Assembly: GCA_039602395.1 (NCBI GenBank)
Contig: JBCNJP010000003.1
Location: forward strand, 29,946,202 to 30,010,201
Direction: 5' to 3'
Length of the DNA: 64,000 nucleotides
Source: Deinandra increscens subsp. villosa
Lineage: Eukaryota; Streptophyta; Magnoliopsida; Asterales; Asteraceae
In this document: positions 10,076-21,349 of the stretch, piece by piece
Position numbering within the stretch: the stretch's first letter is position 1
Layout: each line of letters opens with the position of its first letter
The notes under the pieces: generated by a model
Told to the model about the DNA's origin: nothing
What the model saw: the letters and a program-made list of their open reading frames with translations, nothing else
Database searches by the model: none
Translations under genes and position numbers: made by a program

Positions 10076-10558
10076 TGTAACGTGGCCGTAGGGTACATAT
10101 GGTCACGGCACCTATGGTGTCGGTTGGAATGGAAAAAAAAACGTGACCAAACACCTTTTGTCACGGTTTTTTTCCGTGGCCAAAGGTGAATTTTGACGTA
10201 GTGTTATCATGCTATCCTAGAACATGTTGTTGGTAAGGAATCCAAGGAGAAAACACTGAAGGATGTCCCAATCGCCCGTGATTTTCCTGAAGTATTTCCA
10301 GAAGACTTGCCGGGACTGTAACGTGGCCGTAGGGTACATATGGTCACGGAACCTATGGTGTCGGTTGGAATGAAAAAAAAAACGTGACCAAACACCTTTT
10401 GTCACGGTTTTTTTCCGTGGCCAAAGGTGAATTTTGACGTAGTGTTATCATGCTATCCTAGAACATGTTGTTGGTAAGGAATCCAAGGAGAAAACACTGA
10501 AGGATGTCCCAATCGCCCGTGATTTTCCTGAAGTATTTCCAGAAGACTTGTCGGGACT
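10076..10558. repeat. 241-bp tandem duplication across the CACTA/Tekay junction
   Basis: 10076-10316 and 10317-10557 are almost identical; I see about three differences (CGGCACC/CGGAACC, one base next to the A run, TTGCCGGG/TTGTCGGG). Each copy holds the last 128 bp of the CACTA element, including the GTAGTG end (10203, 10444), the TTA target base triplet and 110 bp of Tekay coding sequence. TGT occurs at both breakpoints, so the duplication may have arisen by 3-bp microhomology. Confidence 0.95.
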
Positions 10559-13355
10559 GTCGCCAGCCAGGCAAGTAGAATTTCAAATCGATCTTGTTCC
10601 AGGTGCTGCTCCTGTAGCCCGTTCTCCCTATCGTCTCGCCCCTTCTGAAATGCAGGAATTATCCAATCAGTTGCAAGAATTATTGGATAAGGGATTCATT
10701 CGACCCAGTTTCTCCCCCTGGGGTGCACCTGTTCTTTTCGTCAAAAAGAAGGATGGATCATTTCGCATGTGTATCGACTATCGCGAGCTAAACAAATTGA
10801 CTATGAAGAATTGTTATCCACTATCAAGGATCGACGACCTGTTCGATCAACTTCAAGGATCAAGCTTTTATTCAAAGATTGATCTACGATCCGGTTATCA
10901 TCAACTGAGAGTTCGTGAAGAAGATATTGCCAAGACTGCTTTTAGAACCCGTTATGGTCACTATGAATTTCTAGTAATGCCATTTGGCTTAATAAACGCA
11001 CCCGCCGTATTCATGGATTTGATGAATCGTGTGTGTAAGCCATACTTAGACAAGTTTGTGATTGTGTTCATAGACGACATCTTGATCTACTCCCGTAGTA
11101 AAGAGGAACACGAACAACACTTGAAACTCATCTTGGAGTTACTCAAGAATGAGAAGTTGTACGCGAAGTTCTCAAAGTGCGACTTCTGGCTTCGTGAAGT
11201 ACAATTCTTAGGTCATGTTGTTAATGAGAAAGGAATTCATGTCGACCCTTCCAAGATTAAAGCAATTAAAGATTGGAGTGCACCTACTACAACAACTGAA
11301 ATTCGTCAATTCTTAGGACTCGCTGGCTATTATCGAAGATTTATCGAGAACTTTTCAAAGATAGCCCAGCCTTTGACTGCTCTCACCCAGAAGGACAAGA
11401 AGTTTGTCTGGGATTCTAAAGCCGAAACCGCATTTCAATTGTTGAAGCAAAAATTGTGTAATGCACCAATTTTGTCCTTGCCCGAAGGGACAAATGATTT
11501 CGTGGTATACTGTGACGCATCCCGTCAAGGCCTAGGATGTGTACTTATGCAACGAGACAAGGTCATTGCTTATGCCTCACGACAATTGAAGATACACGAA
11601 AGGAATTACTCGACTCACGATCTTGAGCTTGGAGCCGTTGTTTTCGCTCTGAAGATTTGGAGACATTACCTTTACGGTACGAAGTGTACGCTATACACCG
11701 ACCATAAAAGTCTTCAACACATATTTAATCAGAAAGAGTTGAACATGAGACAACGTCGTTGGATTAAGTTACTCAACGATTATGATTGTGAAATCCGTTA
11801 CCATCCAGGTAAAGCTAATGTTGTTGCTGACGCATTAAGCAGAAAAGACCGAGTGAAACCTCTTCGTGTACGTGCTCTTAAAATGACCATCCAATCCAAT
11901 CTTACTTCTCTTGTTCGTGATGCCCAAGTCGAAGCCCTCAAGGATGAAAATATCCCTAATGAAGGCTTACGTGGAAGGGAAAAGCAATTAGTCAAGAAGT
12001 CTGACGAAGCTTATTATTTCATGGAAAGACTGTGGTTGCCAAATTTTGGTTCAGTGAAGAAATTGGTCTTAGACGAAGCTCATAAGTCTAGGTATTCAAT
12101 CCATCCTGGTTCGGATAAAATGTACCATGGTTTGAAAGAGTTGTATTGGTTGCCTAACATGAAGGCTGATATCGCCACATACGTTGGTAAGTGTTTGACT
12201 TGCGCAAAGGTCAAAGCTGAATACCAAAAACCCTCTGGTTTACTTGTTCAACCCAAAATCCCAGAATGGAAATGGGAAGGAATTTCCATGGATTTCATTA
12301 CCAAGTTGCCAAAGACTCGAGCCAGAAATGATGCCATTTGGGTTATCGTCGATCGTCTAACCAAATCCGCTCATTTCCTACCCATTCAGGAATCCTACAC
12401 CACTGAACAACTTGCCAAAATTTACATGAAGGAAATTGTGTCTCGTCATGGAGTACCTATTTCTATTATCTCAGATCGAGATAGCAGTTTTACCGCCCGA
12501 TTTTGGCAAACCCTTCAGAAAGCTTTGGGTACTCGCCTTAATATGAGTACGGCCTATCACCCCCAAACTGATGGCCAAAGTGAAAGAACTATCCAGACTC
12601 TCGAAGACATGCTTCGTGCTTGTATCATCGATTTTGGTAACAGTTGGGACGAACATTTGCCGCTAGCTGAATTTTCGTATAACAACAGCTATCATACTAG
12701 TATTCAAGCCGCCCCTTTTGAAGCTTTGTATGGAAGGAAGTGTCGTTCACCACTTTGTTGGACTGAAGTTGGTGACAGCCAACTCACAGGTCCCGAGCTA
12801 GTGCATGAAACTTCCGAGAAAGTCACTCAGATTCATAACCGTTTGAAAGCTGCCCGCGATCGACAGAAGAGCTACGCTGATAATCGACGCAAACCATTAA
12901 AGTTCTTCAAAGGAGATTGTGTCATGCTAAAAGTAGCACCTTGGAAAGGTGTTATTCATTTTGGAAAACGTGGAAAGCTTAACCCTCGCTATATTGGTCC
13001 TTTTGAAATCATCGAGGAAATTGGACCAGTAGCATATCGTCTTCAGCCGCCTCCCGAACTTAGCAAAGTTCATGACGTGTTTCATGTCTGTAACTTGAAA
13101 AAGTGCTTGTCCGACGAATCTGTAGTCATCCCCTTGGATGAAATCGAGATTGACGATCGTTTACATTTCATCGAGACCCCTGTTGAAATCTGTGATCGTG
13201 AAATCAAACGACTGAAGAGAAGCCGTATCCCCATCGTAAAAATTCGTTGGAACTCACGCCGAGGTCCAGAATATACATGGGAACGAGAAGACCAAATGCG
13301 TGAGAAGTATCAGCACCTATTTACCAATGCTGACAACCCTGGTGGTCAAGACTAA
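10446..13355 (+). CDS. pol: Tekay polyprotein, C-terminal part: RT, RNase H, integrase, chromodomain
   Basis: Open without a stop from the CACTA junction to TAA at 13353. It enters in the linker before RT (FPEVFPEDL at about 10524-10550). RT carries WGAPVLFVKKKDGSFRMCID and the FIDD catalytic box at 11067-11078. RNase H has YCDAS (Asp at 11514), TDHKS (Asp at 11700) and ADALSR (Asp at 11829). Integrase has an HHCC zinc region (about 12081-12206), then Asp at 12291 (MDF), SDRD at 12471-12482 and Glu at 12582 (GQSERT), i.e. DDE. From about 13179 PVEICDREIKRLK to YTWEREDQM is a chromodomain, thought to target heterochromatin. All catalytic residues are present; only gag, protease and the 5' LTR are missing, so it is not functional alone. 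Confidence 0.95.
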   Translation, partial: YHAILEHVVGKESKEKTLKDVPIARDFPEVFPEDLSGLSPARQVEFQIDLVPGAAPVARSPYRLAPSEMQELSNQLQELLDKGFIRPSFSPWGAPVLFVKKKDGSFRMCIDYRELNKLTMKNCYPLSRIDDLFDQLQGSSFYSKIDLRSGYHQLRVREEDIAKTAFRTRYGHYEFLVMPFGLINAPAVFMDLMNRVCKPYLDKFVIVFIDDILIYSRSKEEHEQHLKLILELLKNEKLYAKFSKCDFWLREVQFLGHVVNEKGIHVDPSKIKAIKDWSAPTTTTEIRQFLGLAGYYRRFIENFSKIAQPLTALTQKDKKFVWDSKAETAFQLLKQKLCNAPILSLPEGTNDFVVYCDASRQGLGCVLMQRDKVIAYASRQLKIHERNYSTHDLELGAVVFALKIWRHYLYGTKCTLYTDHKSLQHIFNQKELNMRQRRWIKLLNDYDCEIRYHPGKANVVADALSRKDRVKPLRVRALKMTIQSNLTSLVRDAQVEALKDENIPNEGLRGREKQLVKKSDEAYYFMERLWLPNFGSVKKLVLDEAHKSRYSIHPGSDKMYHGLKELYWLPNMKADIATYVGKCLTCAKVKAEYQKPSGLLVQPKIPEWKWEGISMDFITKLPKTRARNDAIWVIVDRLTKSAHFLPIQESYTTEQLAKIYMKEIVSRHGVPISIISDRDSSFTARFWQTLQKALGTRLNMSTAYHPQTDGQSERTIQTLEDMLRACIIDFGNSWDEHLPLAEFSYNNSYHTSIQAAPFEALYGRKCRSPLCWTEVGDSQLTGPELVHETSEKVTQIHNRLKAARDRQKSYADNRRKPLKFFKGDCVMLKVAPWKGVIHFGKRGKLNPRYIGPFEIIEEIGPVAYRLQPPPELSKVHDVFHVCNLKKCLSDESVVIPLDEIEIDDRLHFIETPVEICDREIKRLKRSRIPIVKIRWNSRRGPEYTWEREDQMREKYQHLFTNADNPGGQD

Positions 13356-13366
13356 ATTTCGGGACG

Positions 13367-13389
13367 AAATTTCTCTAATCGGGGGAGTA
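13367..13389 (+). promoter_or_regulatory. Polypurine tract region of the Tekay element
   Basis: GGGGGAG at 13381-13387 lies two bases before the LTR start at 13390 and would prime plus-strand DNA synthesis. A short palindrome TTTCG-GGA-CGAAA (13357-13369) precedes it. Confidence 0.85.
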
Positions 13390-16300
13390 TGTGACAACTC
13401 GTACTTTCCAGGTATACTTTAATATATTAATTATGTGCAATTAACTGTGATTCTATGTGCATTAGGCTAATTTGTTTAAATTAGATGACTTTACGTGCAA
13501 ACATAGACAATCTAGGTCCGACAACATTTACCCGTAATGGAAATCAACCAAAGTTCCGCCGCTGTTCAAAATGGAACTTCAATAATAAGAAATTCATAAA
13601 CATTGTTTTGTGAAATTTAAATATGAAATGAACATTTTATATTTTTCTAACTATTACGTAATGACAAACGTATTTCAAACACGTCGTTTATTCAAACGAC
13701 CATTTTAGTCAAACAATAATTTGGTTTTAATTCTAAAACCATTCCAACTTCAAACAAATAATTTTTCCTTCAAATTATTTATTTTCGTCAAACAAATTTC
13801 GTCATACATTTAAACATAACCCGCTCACGTCGAGCAAACGTTTAAATTTACATTTGGAGTACATCATTGTGCACAACAACATAAACACCAAATCATGACA
13901 AGTGACATTCTAATTATCCGGGAAAAAAAAACGTCCGCGACAAAACAATATTTTTATTGTTGCGTCTACTCGTTTCACGTTAAAAATCCATTTTTCATTC
14001 CGGACATCGTTTTCGCTCAAACGAAGTTTCATTGGACTCGTAGGACCAAACCGGACTCAACCCGACCCGACTCGAGACCCGGTTCGGCCCACAAAGCCCA
14101 ATGGGCCTACGACCCAATCTCTTTTTCTTTTCTTTCCTCCGGCCCGTCTCCCGGCCCGCCGGCCCACTTTTCTTTCTTTCTTTCTCGGTTTGGGCCGAAG
14201 CCCAATTCTTTCCTTCTTTTTCTTTTTCAGGCCGAAGCCCGTTCCCCCCTCTCTTTCTTTCCCGAGTTCGACCCTCGTCCCTCTCCATTCCCTTTTCTTT
14301 TCTATTTTTCTTTTGGTCCTTTTCCTCCTCCCTCTCCCATTCGGTTCTAACCACAAACACAACCAAGTCCCTAACAACCTAACCAACCTTCTAACTAGTT
14401 GGTTATTCACAAGATCAATGAGCACATGTTTGAGTCTTTCTTGCCATCTAGATACCAAACAACTTTGTTAGCCTAAGTACATGATAACTCTATTAACCAT
14501 TGGGTAAACCCTTGAACCACTTACAAGATAGACAAAGTTGTCTACTTAGCCACCCTATTTTCTTCTCTTGTCCCTCTTGTCTCCCTTCTCTTGGCCGGCC
14601 TAGACACCTCCACAAACACCCTTTTTGATTCAAATTCCAAGCTACTAACACAAGAGAAACCCACTTGATTCAAACCATCCCTTTCTCCCGTCCTTTCCTT
14701 CTTGTTTCGGTTCACCCAAAACCGAACCAACCACCATCACCTAACCATCTTTTAAACACTTAACTCCCTCATTTCACCACTCACAACTTCAAGAGAAACA
14801 ACACACAATTCTCTCTCTTTTCTCCCTTTTTCTCTCATCTCTCTCGGCTCTCTAAAACACCACCGCCACCCATCACTTTCCACCATCAACCACCACATAT
14901 TCTAGTTCCTAGTCCCTTCTTTGATCAAGGTAAACCATCAATAACTTCTATTCATCATCTTTCTTTCACTTTTTCTTTCTAATCTTTCAAGAACAACAAA
15001 ACTAATCTTTTGTTTTTCTTGTCAAAATCCATGAAAAACTCTTGATCTTTCATCACCATTTCTTTCACATTCAAGATCAAGGTTGGGTTTGGAGCATAAC
15101 CAGAAGCTTTGTTCAACAACCCATTATCGTCATTACCGATCCGGATAACCCTAAGTGAGGAAACTTAATTACTTTTCTTTAAATCTCTCATATTTAAATG
15201 TCACATGTCATGTTCAAGAATAAGTCTTGATTTGGTTGTTGTATAACTTTCTAGCAATCATGTGTGTTAGTATAGTTAATTGCTCATGATGGAAATTAGT
15301 TATGTCAACTTGATTCTTTGATTTAAAAACCAAAAATATATGTATATATGGTTAAAGAATGCAACTTCGATGACCAAATTAGACAACTACTAGTTCATGG
15401 AAGTTAAAAATAATTTGGAACACTTAACTTGGTGTAAAATGTAAGAACAAAAATGATAGAAATCGGATTTTTATGAAAAATATACATTTTACAAAAACTG
15501 ATCAGAGATGACACACAATTCTGCGTGTCATACTACTGTCACCTTAAGAAAATATACAAATTTTCCAATCTTTTAGACACTTATAGTTTTGATTCCAAAA
15601 CTAGAATCAAAGCTATCTAAGAATGATTTTGAACTTATAAAAGTGTTGACCAAAGATCCAAAACATAAAACTTTAAGGAAATGTATATATGGGATTTTCG
15701 GTGACAAAATATCATTTATTTTCGTGATAAATTAAGTTAAAACCTTGTGAAAAACGTGTGACCACTTAGGACTTGTAATGTACTATTAGGGCTGCCAAAG
15801 ATGTCTTTCGAAACATATAAAATGATTTGAGAAGTTAAGTACTTGAAAACAAAGCGATTAAATATCGTAACTACGACTTTTCGGTAAAAATTATAACTTA
15901 TTTTCGGATGAGAACTGGATCTGGTCCAGAACATGAAACATGCTTATTTTGACATATAAAAATGGTTTATAAAGTTCAAAGTTGGAAAAACATGTTTTAT
16001 AAACAAACCGGACAAAAACTGTAACTTTCGGTTACTCGAAAACGTCGGATTTTACAAGTTAAACTTCCACCGATTGAATTGGCAACTCAAGACCCTAAAA
16101 CACATTAAAACAAGTCTACTAACAAATCCTAAGTGTTAGGAAAACCTAAAACGTCATAAGAAAGTCATAACGGTCAAACCGGCGAAACCGGCTAACTACC
16201 GGACGAACCATACTCTTAATTTTACCAAAATATAACTTCATATATTTTTGGAAACATTTCTAAAGAAAGATCATAATTATTAATCAAAAAGGTCCAAAAC

Positions 16301-17520
16301 CTTACAAATATTTAGCAGATTAAATATTTATGAGATTCCTAACGTTTAATGAAAAATAACCAATATTATTCAATATTTATTTTTCAAACGCGAAAATCTA
16401 ATTATTATTCATTTATTCAAATAAATAATAAATTCCACCAACTTCAATATTATTTATTAAACAATAAATAATGTCCTAGGATTTCCATCACTACCATCGG
16501 GTAACAACAGTCGAGACTTAACCTTGAACATTGAGTGACGTATTCACTAACTCAAGATAGCCAAACCCTAATACGTCATAACATTACTTTGTAGACGTTT
16601 GCTAGGCTAAGTTCAACCAATCATATCTGTCATCCATCTTCAAACAAGTGAGTCTTCACGGCCCCTTTTACTTTTATGTTTTCTAACTTGGGGGAGAATT
16701 CAATGAATGCCTTTCAAACTTCATTTTGTCTGATATTATGATAACTGTAAGACGTATTGATTGCATGTTCTTTTCATTTCCCCAATCTGTGTATTCATGT
16801 TGATTCATGTTATATGCCTAAGTCCCACTATTAATTGGATTCAATTAGTTCATTCGAAATGATAGCATGTGAATAGATCTATTTGGGTTGACGACCCTAC
16901 TCTGACTTGGTCGTGCAGTCATGACTCCATGGTTATAGTCAAGGGGTACATTTGTTATTCTGGTCATTCGGTGTTCTTGGGGAAGAACATCAGGAGTGGG
17001 TAAACAGTTAGTTTTGAATTCAAGGTTCATGCTTGATCTTTACAACAACAGTGTCAACAAACTAATATCAAGACAAGCCAAACATTTTCAAACATATTTT
17101 CAAGCAGTTCAGTGTCATTAAACTATGAAACTCACCAACAATTATGTTGACTCTTTTTATTCTTGAATTCTCAGGTGATTAAAGTCTGCAACTCCATGTT
17201 TTTCTGTTCCGATCCTGCTTGTCATATCATGGTCTGCCTGCTGTGTGTTCATGCATTTCATTTTGGAGATTTAGACGCATTACGCCTTAGGGTAGTTATG
17301 TTTATAAATCTCATGACTATGTCTTTTGGAAAACTTATCATGTAACCACTACTTTATTTCCACTGCCATGGTTTTAGATGTTTAAATAAATGTTTGAAAC
17401 TTATATTTTCGAAAGACAAATGGTTAATTTAATGTTCATTAGACGTCAATCATTCGTAACCATGACCATGATGCCAAATCAGTCACGTGCCCACATTCAG
17501 TCATTTCTCGGGGTGTGACA
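13390..17520 (+). repeat. 3' LTR of the Tekay element (4131 bp)
   Basis: Starts TGTGACAACTCG and ends GGGGTGTGACA (TG...CA). It contains a long pyrimidine-rich stretch (about 14115-14340 and 14540-14880) that yields spurious frames on both strands. I see no genuine gene in it. The internal direction is given by the upstream pol gene and PPT. Confidence 0.9.
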
Positions 17521-18315
17521 ATCTCCAAAACCGTGTATAAGTAATACACGAATATTAATGTGCATTATGATTATTAAATGGGTTTAATGATCTACATCAA
17601 TGATCAGTTTTGGAATGCAAAAAGTTTTGTAGTTTTGGGAGCCAAAAAATATTTTCTAGAATCTGCTTGAAACAAACACCAGACTAGCACTCCTAGTTAG
17701 AAGCGGTAACTTCCCGCCTCCTTCGGTGAGAAGTTTCCTTTTCTAAATAAAAAGTTACCTGATTAGTCTGCTCAGCAAACGTACAGAGTGGACTGTTGTT
17801 TGGCTGACCCCCTTCTTCCCATTCGGGTTAGGTTAACCTAGAAGTACAATAAGAAGGAATGGAACCGCTTGCGAGTCCTCTGAAGTTCACACTTGGGTAA
17901 AGAAGACTGACTTTGGAAATGGAACACGAACCGATTTAAGCTATTCCGTTTTCTTATTGAACGTAGTGAAATCAAGGTTTATGAGAAAGTCAGCGAAGTT
18001 TCTGCTCAAAACAAACACCCGACTAGCGCGGACCCAATGTTTTTTCAGAGCTGCTTTCGTGTCCGCAGGCACGAGTTCATAATATCGACCCCAATGGTAA
18101 TTTTTCGCACCCCCCCCCCCCCCACGCAAGGGTATGAGCAGAAGTAAAACATGACACTAGAGTTGTCAATGGCTTTGAGGTTTACCCTTATAAACTAGAA
18201 TAACTTTTGTCCCCCCCCCCCCCCATATGTGGGATAGAATGTACCGCATTTCTAAACTTGAACCAAATATTCTTTGAGACTAACATCTCATTCACAAACA
18301 CTTTTCCAACAAACA
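17521..18315. other. Unassigned DNA between Tekay LTR and COP-A; possibly organelle-derived in part
   Basis: No gene recognised. Two segments share AAACAAACACC-GACTAGC (about 17671 and 18010). The part from about 17650 to 18110 has balanced base composition and words reminiscent of plant mitochondrial non-coding DNA, unlike the AT-rich surroundings; this is an impression only. Two pure C runs (18110-18123 and 18211-18224) follow. Confidence 0.35.
18110..18224. repeat. Two poly-C tracts
   Basis: Runs of 14 C at 18110-18123 and 14 C at 18211-18224, about 90 bp apart. Such runs are error-prone in assembly. Confidence 0.9.
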
Positions 18316-18889
18316 TGTTGGAATTTTGGGAGAAAAACTAGTGGAAATGGGTTTTTTTCACTAAGTGTGATAATGAGTTTTTCACCAACTTTGGATTCAT
18401 ATAAAATACAGATAACATAGGTTATTACCTCTGTATTTTACAGGTTTGTATAGTATGTTATGAGGGCTTTCCAACGCATCAAACTACGTCCAAATCCGAG
18501 CTCGTATGAATGAGATATCAATGCTCAAAGTTGAGGTTCCAAAGCTGTTAAAGCTGCGAAAATAAGAGAGAAAATGCTAAGTATAGCATGTGAACTCATC
18601 CCACATTGGTTGGGGGATGAAACCAAAAGTGGTTTATAAGGTGGTAACCTTACAAACTATTGTTTCCTCTAGTAGGACACATCCCTTGGACCCTGAGGGG
18701 TGCGAAGCACCCCTAACTCGCACTCGCACTCGCACACGCACACACGCGCGCGTGACGTGGGCGTATGAGGCGCACTTTGCACTTCGCATCGCCGCGAGCT
18801 GCTTGAGAACCGCCTTATTGTTTTTGAGTTCAACAGGAAGTTGGTCTGGTTGGAGACCAGGCGGAGAAGTTCAAGCGGGATGTGAGTTG

Positions 18890-19080
18890 AACCGGAAAAC
18901 AGGTTCAAGCGGACCTGTGTGGTCCGGGCGGAACCGAGTTCAACCTGAACAGTAGTTCCGGTTGAAGTTCAAGCGAAAGTTGAACCGGAAGAATTTCCGG
19001 TTGAAGTGGAACGGACCGGAAGATCAGTTCTTCCGGAAAAACAGCTGTTACGCGGAGTACTTCCGGAATGACAGCTGTGT
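18890..19080 (+). promoter_or_regulatory. Inverted-repeat-rich upstream region of the COP-A LTR
   Basis: Several copies of TTGAACCGGAA and its inverse TTCCGGTTGAA alternate here, including a hairpin-forming pair around 18975-19000, about 200 bp upstream of the TATA box. The second LTR has the same zone (about 58090-58300). Possibly an enhancer or silencer array; function is inferred from position only. Confidence 0.45.
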
Positions 19081-19203
19081 AAACGCGTTTTTGAGCTAAT
19101 TAAGGTAATTCACAGTTAATTAGAAATCAATTTGCATTAAAGACGTTTAATACAAAGTTTGACTACGAATTAACTTAGTGTGCTCTCCAAGGCTCCCATT
19201 CAC

Positions 19204-19210
19204 TATAAAT
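19204..19210 (+). promoter_or_regulatory. TATA box of COP-A 5' LTR
   Basis: TATAAAT within CACTATAAATACAGCC. The other LTR has TATAAATA at 58427-58434 in the same context. Transcription would start roughly 30 bp downstream, where the U3/R border would lie. Confidence 0.7.
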
Positions 19211-21325
19211 ACAGCCTCATTAGTTGAGGCTAAACACACTAGAATTCACAGAATTCTTCTTCTTTCAAAAATTCTCTCTTCCTTTTCTTCTTCCAATATT
19301 CATCCTGTTCGTCAGGTTCTTCGAGAACTCAAAGGTATTTTCAAGCTTAGAGTTATCCCGGCCATACAATACTGTTTAGGCGATTGTACCCTGGGAAACA
19401 AAACGGATCTTCGGTAGACCCGGAATTTGTTTTAAAGGACCCGGGTTTTGACCCGAATCCTTCGCCACAAGCTTTTCTATTTTTCATTTTGTTTAAAGAA
19501 AACTCTTTCAAAATCTTTTCATCAAACTGTTTAACAATTGTCTTTCTAAACCTTATCAATGCTTTTAACTTTCTGTTGGTTTTTCTTATAAATCTTGATT
19601 TGTATGTTTCTTTATTTTTCCTTTCTCTTGTAATAGTTATTCGATTTCCTTTGTAATCGTACTGTCATTCATTCATGTGACGTCCACTCCTAGTCTTGGC
19701 TCCAGGAGGGGTCACGTGTCGGATTTACTCATGAACAATGGTACAACAGAGATAACTAAGCAGTGGAAATTAAAAACTTTTCATTTATAATTGCCAAGTA
19801 CAACAGTAAGGAAGATAACAACATAATCTAGTAACTAGATCTTATCTATAACTATGCCAGTCTATTACCGAGTCTTTCCTAATAGCTTGCCCATCTAATC
19901 TGCCCTTGCTAGAGTCATTTCCTTGCTACTTTAAACATCACCGATACCTGACATACATGCTTTTAAAGGTCAGCTTATGCTGGTGAGTTCTAAGTATTTA
20001 AAACTTTTACCTTTCCTTGAAAGGTTACCTCAAACATTTGGGCCTAACGACCCTTTCTGTATAAACATTTATCAGGTACATAATTATACCAAAACATTTA
20101 ATCATTTATCCTTTATCAGGTATATAACAGAATTATAACAAAACATTCATTCATTCAACCATTTAACCATTTAGTACTTAAAGTACTCTGGGTCTCCTCG
20201 ACCCTCTCTTGTGCAAATAATCATTAGGTATAAAACATAAAAGAGTTATACGAAATATTATAAGCAGACATTTATTTACTTACTAAGCATTGTCTATTAG
20301 AACCACGTTAGTTCCTCGGGCAACCGTCGCCACCCGAATACCTTTTCTAAGTAAGCAGCCGTCGCTACCCCGGAGAACCGTCATTCCCCGCTTCTAGTTG
20401 TACAACCACAGTCTTCCTTTTCTCTAGACAATATCCGATTAGATTAAAACCTTTTCAACCTTTTTCAACATTTTCAAAAGTCCATTTAATAACCTCTGTA
20501 TTTGGACTCATAACCTTTTCAACACCGGTCCATCACCCGTATATGAAAATAAGCGTTTCATAAATATAATGTCATGGGTCTTGTTAAATCTCAGTGAAAC
20601 CTATACTGGACTGGGCCTATAACATTTCTATTGTATTACGGGTGTTTATATATAGGAAGTACCGCAGCGTATCCACCACACCTTAAATACAAACGAATAT
20701 GATATAGAGTCATCCGAGTATAGATTACATCTTACAATCACAACAAGACTAATAAGATCATATTTACCCGACATTTATTCGCATACCCAAGCTTAGACCA
20801 AATATTCATATTTTCATTTCTCAAAACTTTATGTAAAAGCTTCATTCTTTACATTACCCGTTTATTATAACCTTTCCGAAAACAGTTTATAACAGGTAAT
20901 AACAACTTTAAAACAGTCATAAGCATTATAACATTTCACGTATGTGTATTAACACAAAACAGGCACAAGGCATTTCAAATACTTTAAAAGTATTAATATT
21001 GCATGTATATCAGCCCGAAAACCATAAAACATTTAAAACATTTAAAAGTGGGCTCATAGAACTCACCTTATTCTCTTAAGCAGTTAATTCAGAGAAAAAC
21101 CTCCGCTATGCCTTCCAATTAAACCTAATCGCGTATTGTACGACGTTAACGCAAGGTTTAATATAATAAACACTTTCTATGTTTATTTTAATACCTCATT
21201 ATCTTAATAATATTATATTATTAAGTTCATTCCTTTTAAAAGGTCAAAATGACCAAAATGCACTTTAGGCAGTTATCCTCTTCTTTTAATGATAATACGA
21301 AGACACGCATTCCTATAAGTAAACG

Positions 21326-21349
21326 CTCACTCCGGGATCGCCCAGTGAG
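21326..21349. other. Conserved LTR hairpin (B family)
   Basis: Arms CTCACT and AGTGAG flank CCGGGATCGCCC, in which GGG and CCC can pair. The same hairpin is at 34438-34461, 38494-38517, 45798-45821 and 61472-61495. The outer arms are unchanged in all five LTRs while the inner bases vary (GAG, GGG, GATT). Confidence 0.75.

Larger units (their letters stand above)
7171..10203 (+). mobile_element. CACTA (En/Spm) DNA transposon, right-hand part
   Basis: The right terminus reads GACGTAGTG at 10195-10203; its reverse complement CACTACGTC is a CACTA terminal inverted repeat. It is followed by TTA (10204-10206), a plausible 3-bp target duplication. Inside are about 1 kb of subterminal repeats rich in GGCCACG and the six last exons of a TNP-like gene. 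No left terminus (CACTACGTC in the plus sense) was seen upstream; the left half is replaced by Helitron B or lost in the N gap. The element interrupts the pol gene of a Tekay retrotransposon. Confidence 0.85.
10446..17520 (+). mobile_element. Tekay/Del-type Gypsy retrotransposon (chromovirus), 5' truncated
   Basis: RT-RNaseH-integrase-chromodomain ORF followed by TTTCG-GGA-CGAAA, the purine tract GGGGGAG (13381-13387) and a 4.1-kb LTR from TGTGACAACTCG (13390) to GGGGTGTGACA (17520). This gene order and the long LTR fit the Tekay/Del lineage. The 5' LTR, gag and protease are not present to the left; a CACTA element occupies that position and the matching left half was not found. The 3' flank starts ATCTC; no partner target duplication can be checked. 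Confidence 0.95.
18316..19675 (+). repeat. COP-A 5' LTR, first part
   Basis: Matches 57515 onward of the right LTR. It contains a CGCACT/CACG-rich repeat (about 18716-18755), a GC-rich zone of ACCGG/CCGGT motifs (about 18830-19070) and a TATA box. It is interrupted at 19675 by B1, with ATTCA duplicated, and resumes at 36870. Confidence 0.9.

Noticed and set aside
13895..14471. Overlapping frames of 93-151 residues on both strands
   Set aside because: Pyrimidine-rich low-complexity LTR sequence; Ser/Phe/Pro and Arg/Lys/Glu-biased products on opposite strands, no domain.
18590..18955. Frame of 121 residues with Thr-Arg repeats
   Set aside because: Derived from the CGCACT repeat and GC-rich zone of the COP-A LTR; the other LTR copy gives a different product.
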